Positions 52,459 to 61,542 of a DNA stretch of 64,000 nucleotides are shown in pieces. Positions within the stretch are counted from its first letter, which is position 1, and each line of letters opens with the position of its first letter. Made by a program: the position numbers and the translations under genes. The stretch is from Aliagarivorans taiwanensis DSM 22990. GTDB lineage: Bacteria > Pseudomonadota > Gammaproteobacteria > Enterobacterales > Celerinatantimonadaceae. The DNA lies in the NCBI RefSeq assembly GCF_000429505.1, contig NZ_AUBZ01000003.1:124001-188000 (forward strand), read 5' to 3'. A model generated the notes under the pieces. The model searched no databases. It saw only the letters and a program-made list of their open reading frames with translations, and was not told where the DNA came from.

Positions 52459-54703
52459 TTTACACTTCAAGCTGATCAGCGACGCTGCCGCCTTTGAGGC
52501 CTTGCAGGGAGATTGGGAGATGTTGCAACAGCGCAGCCGTGGCAGCATCTTTATCAGCTATGCCTGGTGCCGGCATCAGTTCCATAGCAGCCCAGCTCCA
52601 CGGATTATTTGCGGCTACCACGGGCAAGACTTGGTATTTGCCTTGCCGTTACAAGAGCGGATATTAAGCAGGAAGTTTCGCTTCCCCAGCTTGCAGCATC
52701 TGTGTCAGCTGTTCTCCGATTACCACGAGTGTCTGCTGGATCCCTCTATCGATATCGCGGCGTTTTCTGCAAGATTCTGGGACTATTTTCGCGCCAGCAA
52801 ACTACCACAAACCTTGGCCATCGACTTGCTGTTACCCGGATCCGCACTCGAGCAGATCCTCAACCATCAACCCGAGGACTATCGCGGCTACGCACTGCCC
52901 GACTACCCCACGCTGCACTGCGCCTTCGACAAGCTCAAGCTCTCCTCCAAGCTCAAACGCAATGCCCGCACCCGTAGAAAGCAGTTAGAGCAAAGCCACC
53001 AGTTAGAGATAAAGCTGCAACAGCCGCTGACTGAGGATGCACTAGAGCGAGCCCTACAACTCAATCAGCAGCGCTATGGCGAGAACAAACTAAACCAAGC
53101 GGGCTCCCGCACAGAGGTTCGCGCGTTGTTCCAACAGCTAGACGAATCACTGGAGTGCTCCTATCTGTGCATCGACGGCGAGATCGCTGCCATCCATGTG
53201 GGTTTCTTTCACAACGGGGAACTGCTGCACTATCTCACCGGCTTTGATAACCGCTTTAGTCGTTTTGGGATTGGCATCATGTTGCTACTGGCCATGCTGG
53301 AGCACTACCAGCAGCAGGGGCTTTGCTCGGTAAACTTCCTGCGAGGGCTGGAAGAGTACAAGCAGCGAGTGAGTACCCACCAACGCTATTTGAGCGGCAG
53401 GCTCTGTAGCCAGCACGGGCAGGGGCTACTGCGCGAGTACCTGTTGCGGCTGTGGCTGCGCCGTCAGCATCAACAACATATTCAGGATCACAGCCACTAC
53501 CAACGTTACGCCATCGTACTGGCCAATGGACTGAATGGTCTCGGCGCGATTAAATCGCTGCATCAGGCTCGTATCGGCAGCCTGTGCATCTTCCCCTCCC
53601 CCAAAGACACCGGTGCCGCTAGCCGCCATCCAGCAGAGAAGCACTACCTGCCATTCAGCCCGGAGTGGGAGACTCAGCTACTGGAGCTATTGCGTAAGCT
53701 CGCCGCCGACTACCGCACCCCGCTGCCGATCTTTGCCTGCTCCGATCGGGCCGCGAATTTCTTGCAGAATTACCGCGAGCAACTGCCCAGCAATGTTCTG
53801 TGCCTGGTGCCCGGCTCCGAGCTTATCGAACAGCTCAACGACAAAAGCCAGGAGCTTCAGCTACTCGCCCCCACCTCGGTGACCCTGCCCGAGTCTGTGG
53901 CAGAGCCGCTCGGCGAGCATCCGTTTGATGCGCTGCCACTGCCGATCATCATTAAGCCACGCAACTATCCCGACTACGCTTTGCTAGGTGCCAAAAACTA
54001 TATCGCTACCAACCAGGCCGAGTTGGAACAGTTTTATCAGCGCTTTAGCGGCCAGTTCGATCACTTTATCGCCCAAGAGGTGATCCCCGGTGGTGATGAT
54101 GCCCTGTGGGTATGTAACGCCACCTTCGATGAGCAGCATGAGATGATCTCTGCCTTCACCTTTCAGCGCCTTGGCACCTCCCCCTCCCATTTCGGCGTTA
54201 CCTCCTCAGCTTATAGCGCCGACAATGCTGAGATAAAGAAGCAAGTGGCGGCGTTGGGAAGAACGTTAAAATATATTGGACCAGGAATGTGGGAGTTTAA
54301 GTACGATGCAACAACATCCAGCTATTATTACCTAGAAACCAACCCTCGTTTAGGTATGTGTAACTGGTTTGATTCAGCATGCGGAGTCAATAACTTAGTG
54401 AGTAGTTATCAAACACTCACAGGCCACTGTTATGCAAAATTACCAAAACAGAAAACCGAGTACTACTTCCTGCACACAATGAATGATTTGGTCGCACGAA
54501 TAGAAGACCGACAGGCTGTCACAAGTATGTTAAGAATATATCAGCGTATCTTGTCTGGTACGGTAGTCTGGGCGGTATACTCTCCCAGAGATCCTTGGCC
54601 AGCTATGCGAGAGTTATATCGCTCATTTAGCATGCTGATCCCACGAACCTTCAAGACTATTGTTCGCAAACTCAAACAACATTCACCTTTTTTGCGAAGC
54701 TAG
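52439..54703 (+). CDS. FemAB/GNAT acyltransferase fused to an ATP-grasp ligase
   Basis: 754 residues from ATG 52439, preceded by AGGTGG and overlapping the deacetylase stop. N-terminal half (to ~350): a FemAB/CelD-type GNAT with SKLKRNARTRRKQLEQS and GEIAAIHVGFFHNGELLHYLTGFD. C-terminal half (~370-754): an ATP-grasp domain with IIKPRNYPD, AQEVIPGGDDALW and LETNPRLGMCNWF (ENPR-like Mg ligands). In XrtA loci the FemAB protein is normally separate. The final ~470 bases are much richer in A/T and in rare-type codons than the rest, suggesting recombination. It could attach an amino acid to the polysaccharide or its precursor; the substrate is not known. Confidence 0.83.
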   Translation: MDFHTPSLHFKLISDAAAFEALQGDWEMLQQRSRGSIFISYAWCRHQFHSSPAPRIICGYHGQDLVFALPLQERILSRKFRFPSLQHLCQLFSDYHECLLDPSIDIAAFSARFWDYFRASKLPQTLAIDLLLPGSALEQILNHQPEDYRGYALPDYPTLHCAFDKLKLSSKLKRNARTRRKQLEQSHQLEIKLQQPLTEDALERALQLNQQRYGENKLNQAGSRTEVRALFQQLDESLECSYLCIDGEIAAIHVGFFHNGELLHYLTGFDNRFSRFGIGIMLLLAMLEHYQQQGLCSVNFLRGLEEYKQRVSTHQRYLSGRLCSQHGQGLLREYLLRLWLRRQHQQHIQDHSHYQRYAIVLANGLNGLGAIKSLHQARIGSLCIFPSPKDTGAASRHPAEKHYLPFSPEWETQLLELLRKLAADYRTPLPIFACSDRAANFLQNYREQLPSNVLCLVPGSELIEQLNDKSQELQLLAPTSVTLPESVAEPLGEHPFDALPLPIIIKPRNYPDYALLGAKNYIATNQAELEQFYQRFSGQFDHFIAQEVIPGGDDALWVCNATFDEQHEMISAFTFQRLGTSPSHFGVTSSAYSADNAEIKKQVAALGRTLKYIGPGMWEFKYDATTSSYYYLETNPRLGMCNWFDSACGVNNLVSSYQTLTGHCYAKLPKQKTEYYFLHTMNDLVARIEDRQAVTSMLRIYQRILSGTVVWAVYSPRDPWPAMRELYRSFSMLIPRTFKTIVRKLKQHSPFLRS

Positions 54704-55714
54704 AAGGCAACCACGTACACGCTGTTTCAGCACCTCAATGTAGCTTAAATACTGGATAAATTGATAAGGTTCTTCTGGAAGAGATAGACGAGGAAGCGCA
54801 AAAAGAGGATCGCCCGAGCAGTGAGTTCTCGCCTCAGTTGTGACTGCACCACTAAAACCCAGCGACTCAACCAATCTTTGATGCTCAAAGTTGAAGTCTC
54901 CACTGCGCCCGGTTGGATATGCGAAACTGCTCCCTGTCTTAGAGAGGTTCTCAGTTAGCCAAGTATATGAGTGCCGAATCTCCCATCGGGCAGTATTGAG
55001 GTCTAACTGACTAAGGATCCGGTGTGTATGCGTGTGAGCACATACCGTATGACCTTGTCGGATAAATCGCTCAAGCTGGCTCAGTTTTGCAGGGCGATAG
55101 CCTGCTGGCGGTTTGCTCGGGTATCTAACCTGAAGATCCTTGTATTGACGCCTTAGCCAAGGGTAGATAGCGTCCTGGCTAAGCTGCTTCAAACGATTAC
55201 GTAAAGTGCGCACCTGCTCATATCGGGTTAAGATTGGATTTATAACGAATGTTGATCCATCTGGAAGCTCAATAGTTGAAGGCAATTGCTCAACTTTACC
55301 TAACAAATGCTTCAACTGGTCATCCCACGGCCAAAGCTCTTCAGCAGTAAACCCAGAGATTACAAAACAAGTCAGCGGAACCTGGAACTTTGCAAACAAT
55401 GCCCCTGCATCTACAACATTGTCACGAAAGCCATCATCGACGGTAAACACCACCGACTTTGCCGGAAGCCTGCGTCGCTTTCTCCGGTAACTGATTAGTT
55501 CATCTAAGGAAATAGCTCGGTAGCCCTCAGACTTCAAGTAAGAAAGGCACCACTCCAGGAACTCAGGCTGATGTATATGTGCTTGAACCGGAGCGTTCTC
55601 TCCAGCAACTCGGTGCAGAACAAATATAGGACAAAAGTCACCAAGCAGAGTATGGAGAGGCAGCTTTTGAGCCCAATGTAGCCAACGAGCTTTACCCTTT
55701 AACGTCACGAGCAC
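54683..55714 (-). CDS. Polysaccharide deacetylase-family protein
   Basis: 343 residues, GTG start inside the end of the asparagine-synthetase-like gene. NodB features: FTVDDGFRDNV (metal Asp pair), CAHTHTHRILS (His motif) and FAYPTGRSGDFN. A different subfamily from the deacetylase at 51.6 kb (PuuE/PgaB-like). Tail-to-tail overlap of 21 bases with the FemAB-ATP-grasp gene. Composition is more A/T-rich than neighbouring genes. Confidence 0.87.
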   Translation of the reverse strand: MLVTLKGKARWLHWAQKLPLHTLLGDFCPIFVLHRVAGENAPVQAHIHQPEFLEWCLSYLKSEGYRAISLDELISYRRKRRRLPAKSVVFTVDDGFRDNVVDAGALFAKFQVPLTCFVISGFTAEELWPWDDQLKHLLGKVEQLPSTIELPDGSTFVINPILTRYEQVRTLRNRLKQLSQDAIYPWLRRQYKDLQVRYPSKPPAGYRPAKLSQLERFIRQGHTVCAHTHTHRILSQLDLNTARWEIRHSYTWLTENLSKTGSSFAYPTGRSGDFNFEHQRLVESLGFSGAVTTEARTHCSGDPLFALPRLSLPEEPYQFIQYLSYIEVLKQRVRGCLLASQKR

Positions 55715-57455
55715 TCCTGAGGTTAGTCCACCCTTTCGCTTGTAGTTGTATATCTAAGCATAACAAGGTCCACAACAGCTCGCAGTCCTGCTTAGAATAG
55801 GGTGGAGTGAGCGGATCGCTAAGCCATCCCAGCTTACTAAGCTGCGCCACCGGGCCAGCCAGCGGACCGGCCAACCACTTGGCGAACGGTACGTCGAAGG
55901 CATACTTCTTGGCATAGATCAGCTCGCGCGGCGCGTAGTCACAGGCCAGCTCACGCAGCAATGGCTTCACCGCAGTGGCATGGAGCCCCTTAAGGTTTTT
56001 CAGCACCGAGTAACCCGCCGGGCCAAATAGCTGCGGCGCACTCAACCGGGTCGATAACTCATACATCGCCTGATTACCAAAGGGGCTGAGGATCGCCACT
56101 CCAGCATGCTGGGCAGAGGCCTCTATCTCCACCATATGGTGATAGATGCCGATAAACAGCGACACCAACTGGCAGTGGTACAGGCAGTCCTGATGGGAGC
56201 TAGGCGCCGCGAAATCGATACTGTTCCACAGCCCCGGCGCGGGCAGCCCCAGGTGCTCGCAGAGGGTTGTGTAGCGCTGCATATCGACGGTGAAGTAGAT
56301 GCTTTGGTAGAGCTCGCTCAAATCTCGATTGCGCTGGCGCATCACCCGCTGATGCAGCGAGGGCGCCAATACCTTGAGCGGGCTAAGGCTCCATTGCGGT
56401 AGCTTTTGCAGCCACTGCTGCTGGGCATAACTTAACAACCGCTCCCGGGCGATATTGCTGCCAAACAGGCTGTCGGCATATTCGCCATAGACCACCAACT
56501 GGTGGTGTTTACCCACTTCTTCCAACAGTTGATCGAGCACCACCGAGCTGAAGTTGCGTAGCGGCAGGCCGAGCTGACCCACCATACGCCGCATGGTGGC
56601 ATCAATGGCGTTGGCATCAAACTCCACCAGCACATGCTCCATACCGAGATGCTTGGCAAAGGCCTTGGCCCTCTCCAGCTCTGGGTTCTGCCCCTCCAGC
56701 CAATAGGGGGTATAGGCCACTACCTTGTCGAACACTTGGGTTGCCAAGGCGCACAGCAGGAACGAGTCAACACCGCCACTGAGCAGCACCGCCGCCTCCG
56801 CGTACTGCTGCTTCGCCTGTTGGTATTGGGCCAGCACTTGGTCGCGGATCTGCTGCTTGAGTTGAAGGTCGCTAAACTGGGCACTGCGTGGAACATCCAA
56901 ACAAGCCTGCAAGCCGGTGGCCTGCAGGCTCACCTGACTGGCCGAACGGATCGCAAAATAGCTATAAGCGGGCAGGCTTTTTAGCTGCTCAAACAGACTC
57001 AAGGATTCTGGGTGGGTGCGATAACGCAGGTACTCATCGAGCCCCCGGCTATCGATGGTGGCCAGATACTCCAGCCATGGGTCTTGCCAGTCGCTGCTGA
57101 TAAACAAGCCGTCGCTACGCTGCTGAAAATACAGCTTGGTGCTGTTGAACTGGTCGCGAAACACCCACAGCTGACCCTTGCCATCGGCGTAAGCCCCGCA
57201 AAAGTGTCCCAAACAGTGCTTGAGATAGTCTATGCCTTCGCGGCGCAGCCCCTCCAGCACCTGTGGCAAACTTTGGGCAATCGGCAGTTGGCTGAGGGCC
57301 AGCCACTCGCCGCTTTCGCCCTCGTTCTCACTAACTGGGTCACTGTGCAGAACATGCTCGGCAGCCACAATGACCGCCTCATCACCCAGCGAGCTAATCA
57401 GCGCTTGCGGGGCGAAACCTTGTTCAGACTTAACCAGTGCGACACGAAACCCCAC
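55692..57455 (-). CDS. Asparagine-synthetase-like amide ligase lacking the glutaminase cysteine
   Basis: 587 residues. N-terminal glutaminase-like domain followed by an ATP-pyrophosphatase domain with the P-loop LLSGGVDSFLL (near residue 220), YTPYWLEGQNPELERAKAFA, and YGEYADSLFGS. The start is GTG after AAGGGGAAGG, so the protein begins MGFRVALV: the catalytic Cys2 needed for glutamine hydrolysis is absent and no upstream in-frame start supplies one. It may use ammonia or an amine, or form a beta-lactam-synthetase-like adenylating enzyme. XrtA loci usually carry a cysteine-containing relative. Confidence 0.85.
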   Translation of the reverse strand: MGFRVALVKSEQGFAPQALISSLGDEAVIVAAEHVLHSDPVSENEGESGEWLALSQLPIAQSLPQVLEGLRREGIDYLKHCLGHFCGAYADGKGQLWVFRDQFNSTKLYFQQRSDGLFISSDWQDPWLEYLATIDSRGLDEYLRYRTHPESLSLFEQLKSLPAYSYFAIRSASQVSLQATGLQACLDVPRSAQFSDLQLKQQIRDQVLAQYQQAKQQYAEAAVLLSGGVDSFLLCALATQVFDKVVAYTPYWLEGQNPELERAKAFAKHLGMEHVLVEFDANAIDATMRRMVGQLGLPLRNFSSVVLDQLLEEVGKHHQLVVYGEYADSLFGSNIARERLLSYAQQQWLQKLPQWSLSPLKVLAPSLHQRVMRQRNRDLSELYQSIYFTVDMQRYTTLCEHLGLPAPGLWNSIDFAAPSSHQDCLYHCQLVSLFIGIYHHMVEIEASAQHAGVAILSPFGNQAMYELSTRLSAPQLFGPAGYSVLKNLKGLHATAVKPLLRELACDYAPRELIYAKKYAFDVPFAKWLAGPLAGPVAQLSKLGWLSDPLTPPYSKQDCELLWTLLCLDIQLQAKGWTNLRSARDVKG

Positions 57456-57490
57456 AGCCTTCCCCTTGTTCGTCGACTCAGAAGCTGTAA

Positions 57491-58327
57491 CTAGCCCAGT
57501 ATCGGATAGCCCAAGCGCTCCAACATGCCACCCGCCACCTCATTGATGGTAGCGATCTGCTCTGCTGAGAGCTTATCGATGCTTTGCTGGTTCATATTCT
57601 TCAGGCCTTCCTTGCGCTCGTGGATGGCAAACTCAGCTCCCTCGCTAAGGGTGGGGAAGGGATCAAGACCAACAAACGCAGCGATCTGATCGAGATGGTA
57701 TTGCGGGTTCTCCATCAAATCTTCGTATTTGACCAGCAGGAACTTATCCAGCTTCTCGGCGTACTCCAGCATCAGCTGATTACTGCGCGCCCACTGCCAG
57801 GCGGACTTCTCGATGGGCCAGCCTTCGACGATGGATTGTGGGTCGCCCTTGCGTGAGATCCCTTCGGCCACCGCGTAGCCATCGCGCACAATGCCCACAA
57901 AGTGCGGGTTCTCAAAGTGCTTGGCCAGCCACAGCATACGGGCGGTGTTCGGCGGCGATTTTTCTACCAGCACCGGCTTGCTGAGGTCGAGTCGCATGCC
58001 CCACTCTTTCTTGATGCGCAGTACATCCGGGCCCTCGTCGTTTTCATCCAAACAGAACACGTCTTCCCGGTCGACCCACATGCGGGGCACACCCATCTCA
58101 TAATCTTTGGGAAACTGGTCGGTGATAAAGTGCCCTTCGGTGGGCAGCGCCGACATCTGCGGGTGGCGCCCCATGAGATCCGAGAGCAAGGTAGTGCCCG
58201 AGTTGTAGCAGCCCACCAGGAATAGCCACTTATCCGGCTTGGGGGTAGGCTTTAAGCCAATCTTCACTTCTCGCAGAATATTGCCGAGCGCTTCTCGCGA
58301 GACTTTGCGCAGGCGGGTTCCCTTCAT
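57491..58327 (-). CDS. Sulfotransferase 1
   Basis: 278 residues from ATG 58327, which overlaps the preceding stop by one base; four codons upstream are also open. The PAPS-binding elements are visible: 5'-phosphosulfate loop FLVGCYNSGTTLLSDLMGRHP, catalytic-base region with PTEGHF, and 3'-phosphate element GIVRDGYAVAEGISRKG. It transfers sulfate from PAPS to a carbohydrate hydroxyl or amine, most likely the polysaccharide made here. It belongs to a subclass different from the three others in this cluster. Confidence 0.86.
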   Translation of the reverse strand: MKGTRLRKVSREALGNILREVKIGLKPTPKPDKWLFLVGCYNSGTTLLSDLMGRHPQMSALPTEGHFITDQFPKDYEMGVPRMWVDREDVFCLDENDEGPDVLRIKKEWGMRLDLSKPVLVEKSPPNTARMLWLAKHFENPHFVGIVRDGYAVAEGISRKGDPQSIVEGWPIEKSAWQWARSNQLMLEYAEKLDKFLLVKYEDLMENPQYHLDQIAAFVGLDPFPTLSEGAEFAIHERKEGLKNMNQQSIDKLSAEQIATINEVAGGMLERLGYPILG

Positions 58328-59175
58328 CACAGCGCACAACCCTCCGGTGGTTGATAGTTAAACTTGTCGATAATAAAGGCCTCGCGTTTGGCCACCAGCG
58401 CTACCGACTCATCGTCGTAGTAATCGCTGGCGGAGCTGCGCGAAGAGATATTAGTTTTGGTGTTGACCATCTCAGCCAGCTGTTGCTGCTTTTGCTGATC
58501 CAGCTCCACCTCTGCCTTGTCCAAGGCTTGGTAGAAGTCGTCGCTAAGCTGCTCTTGGCGAATAAAGAAATCCACAAAGCCATGCTGCTCCCAAAGCTGT
58601 TGGAGCCCCGGCAAACTGGCATCAACGCCGGACTGATACATCTTCTGGTCGATGCTGCTAAAGAGCTTGAAGAAGCGGTAAGACATCAAGCCCGCCTCAG
58701 ATGACAGAGCGCTAAAGCCGTAGCCCTCGCCCACATCCAAGGCCCGCTCTGGGTCGAACACTAACTTCAACCAGCGGCGAAAACCCTCCACATCACGCGA
58801 GTCGCTATAGACCTCGCGCCAGCGCTCCACCGGGATCGACAAATCGTGCCAAGCCTGCCGCGCGGTGTAGCCCCAGCTAAAGGCTGGCAGGCCCATTTCG
58901 TTGGGCAGTTGATGGCGATAGTAGGGCCAATGCAGCTTACGGCCGGTTTGGGCATAAACGCTGCCCTTGGCATCGCAGCCATAGCCCCACAACGAGACAT
59001 ACCAGTCCCAGGGGTTACGAATCGAGCCCAACACAAAGCGGCTTTGAAGATCAGCGGGAATACGATTGTGCTTACCGATTTGCTCTCCCTGCAAACAGTG
59101 GCGCAACAACTTCCCTATATGACTGCACGCGGTCTTATGCATCTCTGCATAAACCAAAGCATCCGAGACAAACAT
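58327..59175 (-). CDS. Sulfotransferase-like protein 2
   Basis: 282 residues from ATG 59175; TTG at 59193 gives a few more residues and the ribosome site is not decisive. The 5'-phosphosulfate loop reads EMHKTACSHIGKLL (with HKTA in place of PKTG/HKSG) and the 3'-phosphate element GSIRNPWDWYVSLWGYG. The remaining C-terminal half is long and helical. Probably acts on the same polysaccharide as its neighbours. Its last base is shared with the first sulfotransferase gene. Confidence 0.78.
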   Translation of the reverse strand: MFVSDALVYAEMHKTACSHIGKLLRHCLQGEQIGKHNRIPADLQSRFVLGSIRNPWDWYVSLWGYGCDAKGSVYAQTGRKLHWPYYRHQLPNEMGLPAFSWGYTARQAWHDLSIPVERWREVYSDSRDVEGFRRWLKLVFDPERALDVGEGYGFSALSSEAGLMSYRFFKLFSSIDQKMYQSGVDASLPGLQQLWEQHGFVDFFIRQEQLSDDFYQALDKAEVELDQQKQQQLAEMVNTKTNISSRSSASDYYDDESVALVAKREAFIIDKFNYQPPEGCAL

Positions 59176-59251
59176 TCCTTTTAAGTCCCACAATGAGAGT
59201 AGATAGCATCCGGCTGATGGTGTAACTTAGCCCCTAAGGGACTTCAGGCTG

Positions 59252-60040
59252 ATGCAGATGTTGATAAGGGATTTATATCATCGTTGCTGTTCCAAGGAAA
59301 CGCGCTTTTGGTTATTTAAACTGCGCAACCCGGAACATTTCAAAAAACTAAGACAGGTCGTCTACCCCTCTGATAAAGGGGACTTTTCTCTGGCACCGTT
59401 CGGTGAGAAGCAGAGTATCTTCGTGCATATCACCAAATCGGCGGGCACATCGGTGGCGCTGTCGCTGTTTGGCAAACTGCCCTACCACTATCGCGCCTGG
59501 GAATACCGGGTGATCTTTGGTCGGCGGCGCTTTAATCAGTACTTCAAATTTGCCTTTGTGCGCAACCCTTGGGATCGCCTCTACTCGGCCTATAGCTATC
59601 TCAAGGGTGGCGGCTGGAATGACGATGATCGCGCCTGGTCGCAGCAACATCTCGCCGACATCGACGATTTTGAGCAGTTTGTGCTGGAATGGCTCACCCC
59701 AGAGCGGCTCTATGCCCATATCCATTTCTGGCCGCAAAGCGATTTTATCTGCGATAAGCACGGCAAGCCGCTGATCGACTACCTCGGCTACTTCGAAGAG
59801 ATCCAGGACGATTTTCAGGTAATCGCGCAAAAGCTGGGTAGCGATGCCACCCTGGCCCATACCAACAAGTCCAAGCGCGCCGGTTATCAGCAGGTCTACA
59901 GCGAGGCCGCCAAGCAGAAGGTGGCTCAGCTCTACCAAGCAGACATCACCCACTTTGGTTATCGCTTCGACGGCCACCAGCGGATGCAGGTGGAAGCCGG
60001 GCAGTGGCAGCCTGCGCCTGCCGCGGCGGAGAACCCATAG
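59252..60040 (+). CDS. Sulfotransferase 3
   Basis: 262 residues. FVHITKSAGTSVALSLFG is the 5'-phosphosulfate loop and FAFVRNPWDRLYSAYSYL the 3'-phosphate motif, typical of the Sulfotransfer_2 family. TNKSKRAGYQQVY and the final YQADITHFGYRF complete the family pattern. It is divergent from sulfotransferase 2 and ends with TAG overlapping the next gene's GTG. Confidence 0.87.
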   Translation: MQMLIRDLYHRCCSKETRFWLFKLRNPEHFKKLRQVVYPSDKGDFSLAPFGEKQSIFVHITKSAGTSVALSLFGKLPYHYRAWEYRVIFGRRRFNQYFKFAFVRNPWDRLYSAYSYLKGGGWNDDDRAWSQQHLADIDDFEQFVLEWLTPERLYAHIHFWPQSDFICDKHGKPLIDYLGYFEEIQDDFQVIAQKLGSDATLAHTNKSKRAGYQQVYSEAAKQKVAQLYQADITHFGYRFDGHQRMQVEAGQWQPAPAAAENP

Positions 60041-61170
60041 TGGCCCACAAGCCCGGGCTGTTACTGGTGGCCAACTGGGACTCCGATGTTGGCTACGCTT
60101 GGTGGCTGATCGAGGGCTTTTGGGCCAGCATCGCCAAGCAATATGCCACGCGCTATCAGGTGTATTTAGCCTTCCCCTCCATCAGCAAGTTGCCAAAGGT
60201 GATCGCAGAGGCGCCGATTACCTGCATCGAGCAGGACTTTCATCGCGATGGCGATAGCAGCGTGTTGGAGCAATTGCGCTTTATCCGCCAGCACCGCATC
60301 CAGGCCATCTACTTCACCGATCAGGCCTTTGTCAGCCTGCGCTATCCGCTTTACCGGCTAGCAGGGGTGTGCCGGATCATCAACCACGATCACACCCCGG
60401 GCGAGCGCTGCAGCGCACGCGGGCTCAAGCGCGTGATTAAGTCACTGCGCGTCGCCACACCGGGGATGGCGGTGGATATCGCCATCGCCACCACCGACTA
60501 CATCCGCCAGCGCACCATCAACACCGACTGCATGCCACCGGCGAAGTGCTTTGTGGCAAGCAATGGTATCGCCCAGCATGCGCCAGATCCCAGCCAAACC
60601 CGCCAGCAGTTGGGGCTACCCGAGCAGGGCGATATCTTGGTGACCGCCGCGCGCGCTAACCACTACAAGGGCATAGATGTGGCCCTAGAGGTATTGGCCA
60701 AGCTCAAGCAGCTACGCCCCAAGCACAGCGTCTACTACCTGCTACTGGGCGATGGCCCACATCTCGAGGAGTTTCGCCAGCAAGCAGAAGCACTGGGGAT
60801 TGGCGATCGGGTTATCTTTAAAGGCCGGGTGAGCGGGGTCGAGCACTACCTGCAGCATTGTAGCTTTGCTATTCACCCTTCCAAGGGCGAGGTGGGATAC
60901 TGCCTGGCCATATTGGAGTACATGCAGGCCGGCTTAGCGGTGTTGGTGCCGAATAACCCCAGCGTGTGCGGCGCGACCAGCCATCAACAAGATGGTCATG
61001 TTTATGAAGGCGTCGACGACGCGGCCGCGGCTTTGGCCAGTTATCTGGACGATCCGCAGCGGCGCCATGCGCATGGCATGGCCGCCAAGCACAATCAGGC
61101 CAGCAAGTTCGACCTGACGCTTACCCACCAGAGCCTGCTAAGCGCGCTGCAAACCACCCTGCCAGTCTAG
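60040..61170 (+). CDS. Glycosyltransferase family 4
   Basis: 376 residues, GTG start overlapping the preceding TAG. GT-B fold: donor-site motif HPSKGEVGYCLAILEYMQAGLAVLVPNN (the E...E pattern) and the loop LLGDGPHLEEF. It probably adds a sugar to the repeat unit. Coupled to sulfotransferase 3, suggesting that it makes the acceptor. Confidence 0.88.
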   Translation: MAHKPGLLLVANWDSDVGYAWWLIEGFWASIAKQYATRYQVYLAFPSISKLPKVIAEAPITCIEQDFHRDGDSSVLEQLRFIRQHRIQAIYFTDQAFVSLRYPLYRLAGVCRIINHDHTPGERCSARGLKRVIKSLRVATPGMAVDIAIATTDYIRQRTINTDCMPPAKCFVASNGIAQHAPDPSQTRQQLGLPEQGDILVTAARANHYKGIDVALEVLAKLKQLRPKHSVYYLLLGDGPHLEEFRQQAEALGIGDRVIFKGRVSGVEHYLQHCSFAIHPSKGEVGYCLAILEYMQAGLAVLVPNNPSVCGATSHQQDGHVYEGVDDAAAALASYLDDPQRRHAHGMAAKHNQASKFDLTLTHQSLLSALQTTLPV

Positions 61171-61542
61171 GGCGAGTATGACGCGCTAGTGAGCGAGCTC
61201 GGCCTTGACCGTCTCACAAAAATCGCTGTTGGCCTTGCGACATTCGCTCAGCGCATTCGGATAGGCGCGGGTTTCAACCTCCAGAATGCTCTGCAAATCG
61301 CTGGGGTTTTCAATCATTCCCACCGGATAGCACAGAGTCACCTAGCAGGATCTGGGCCAGTTCCAGTTTAATCAAGTTAACAATAAATGCGGTTAGCTCA
61401 TGGGTGCTCAAACCCAGACCCGACGATAGAAGCAGTCGAAGTAATCGATGGAGCAGCAGATCAAATCGCCAATATTGGTGGTCACTGAGTGTAAAACTCA
61501 GTATGGACTTATCTATCGGCTCCGTTCTGAGGGAGGGAAGGG
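61171..61542. other. Region without intact gene between two glycosyltransferase genes
   Basis: 372 bp between the convergent GT4 and GT8 genes. It holds the decayed minus-strand coding fragments listed separately. No terminator was recognised apart from a short GAGTGTAAAACTC-type hairpin near 61487-61501. Confidence 0.45.
61186..61520 (-). pseudogene. Remnant of a decayed coding sequence
   Basis: Minus-strand reading gives three protein-like fragments in different frames. One, ending at TAG 61186, reads VTLCYPVGMIENPSDLQSIL then EVETRAYPNALSECRKANSD and FCETVKAELAH. An upstream one reads LTAFIVNLIKLELAQILLGD in another frame. A third, HSVTTNIGDLICCSIDYFDC, stops after FYRRVWV. The text is protein-like but interrupted by frameshifts and stops. 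The original family was not recognised; the setting suggests a lost polysaccharide enzyme. Confidence 0.45.
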
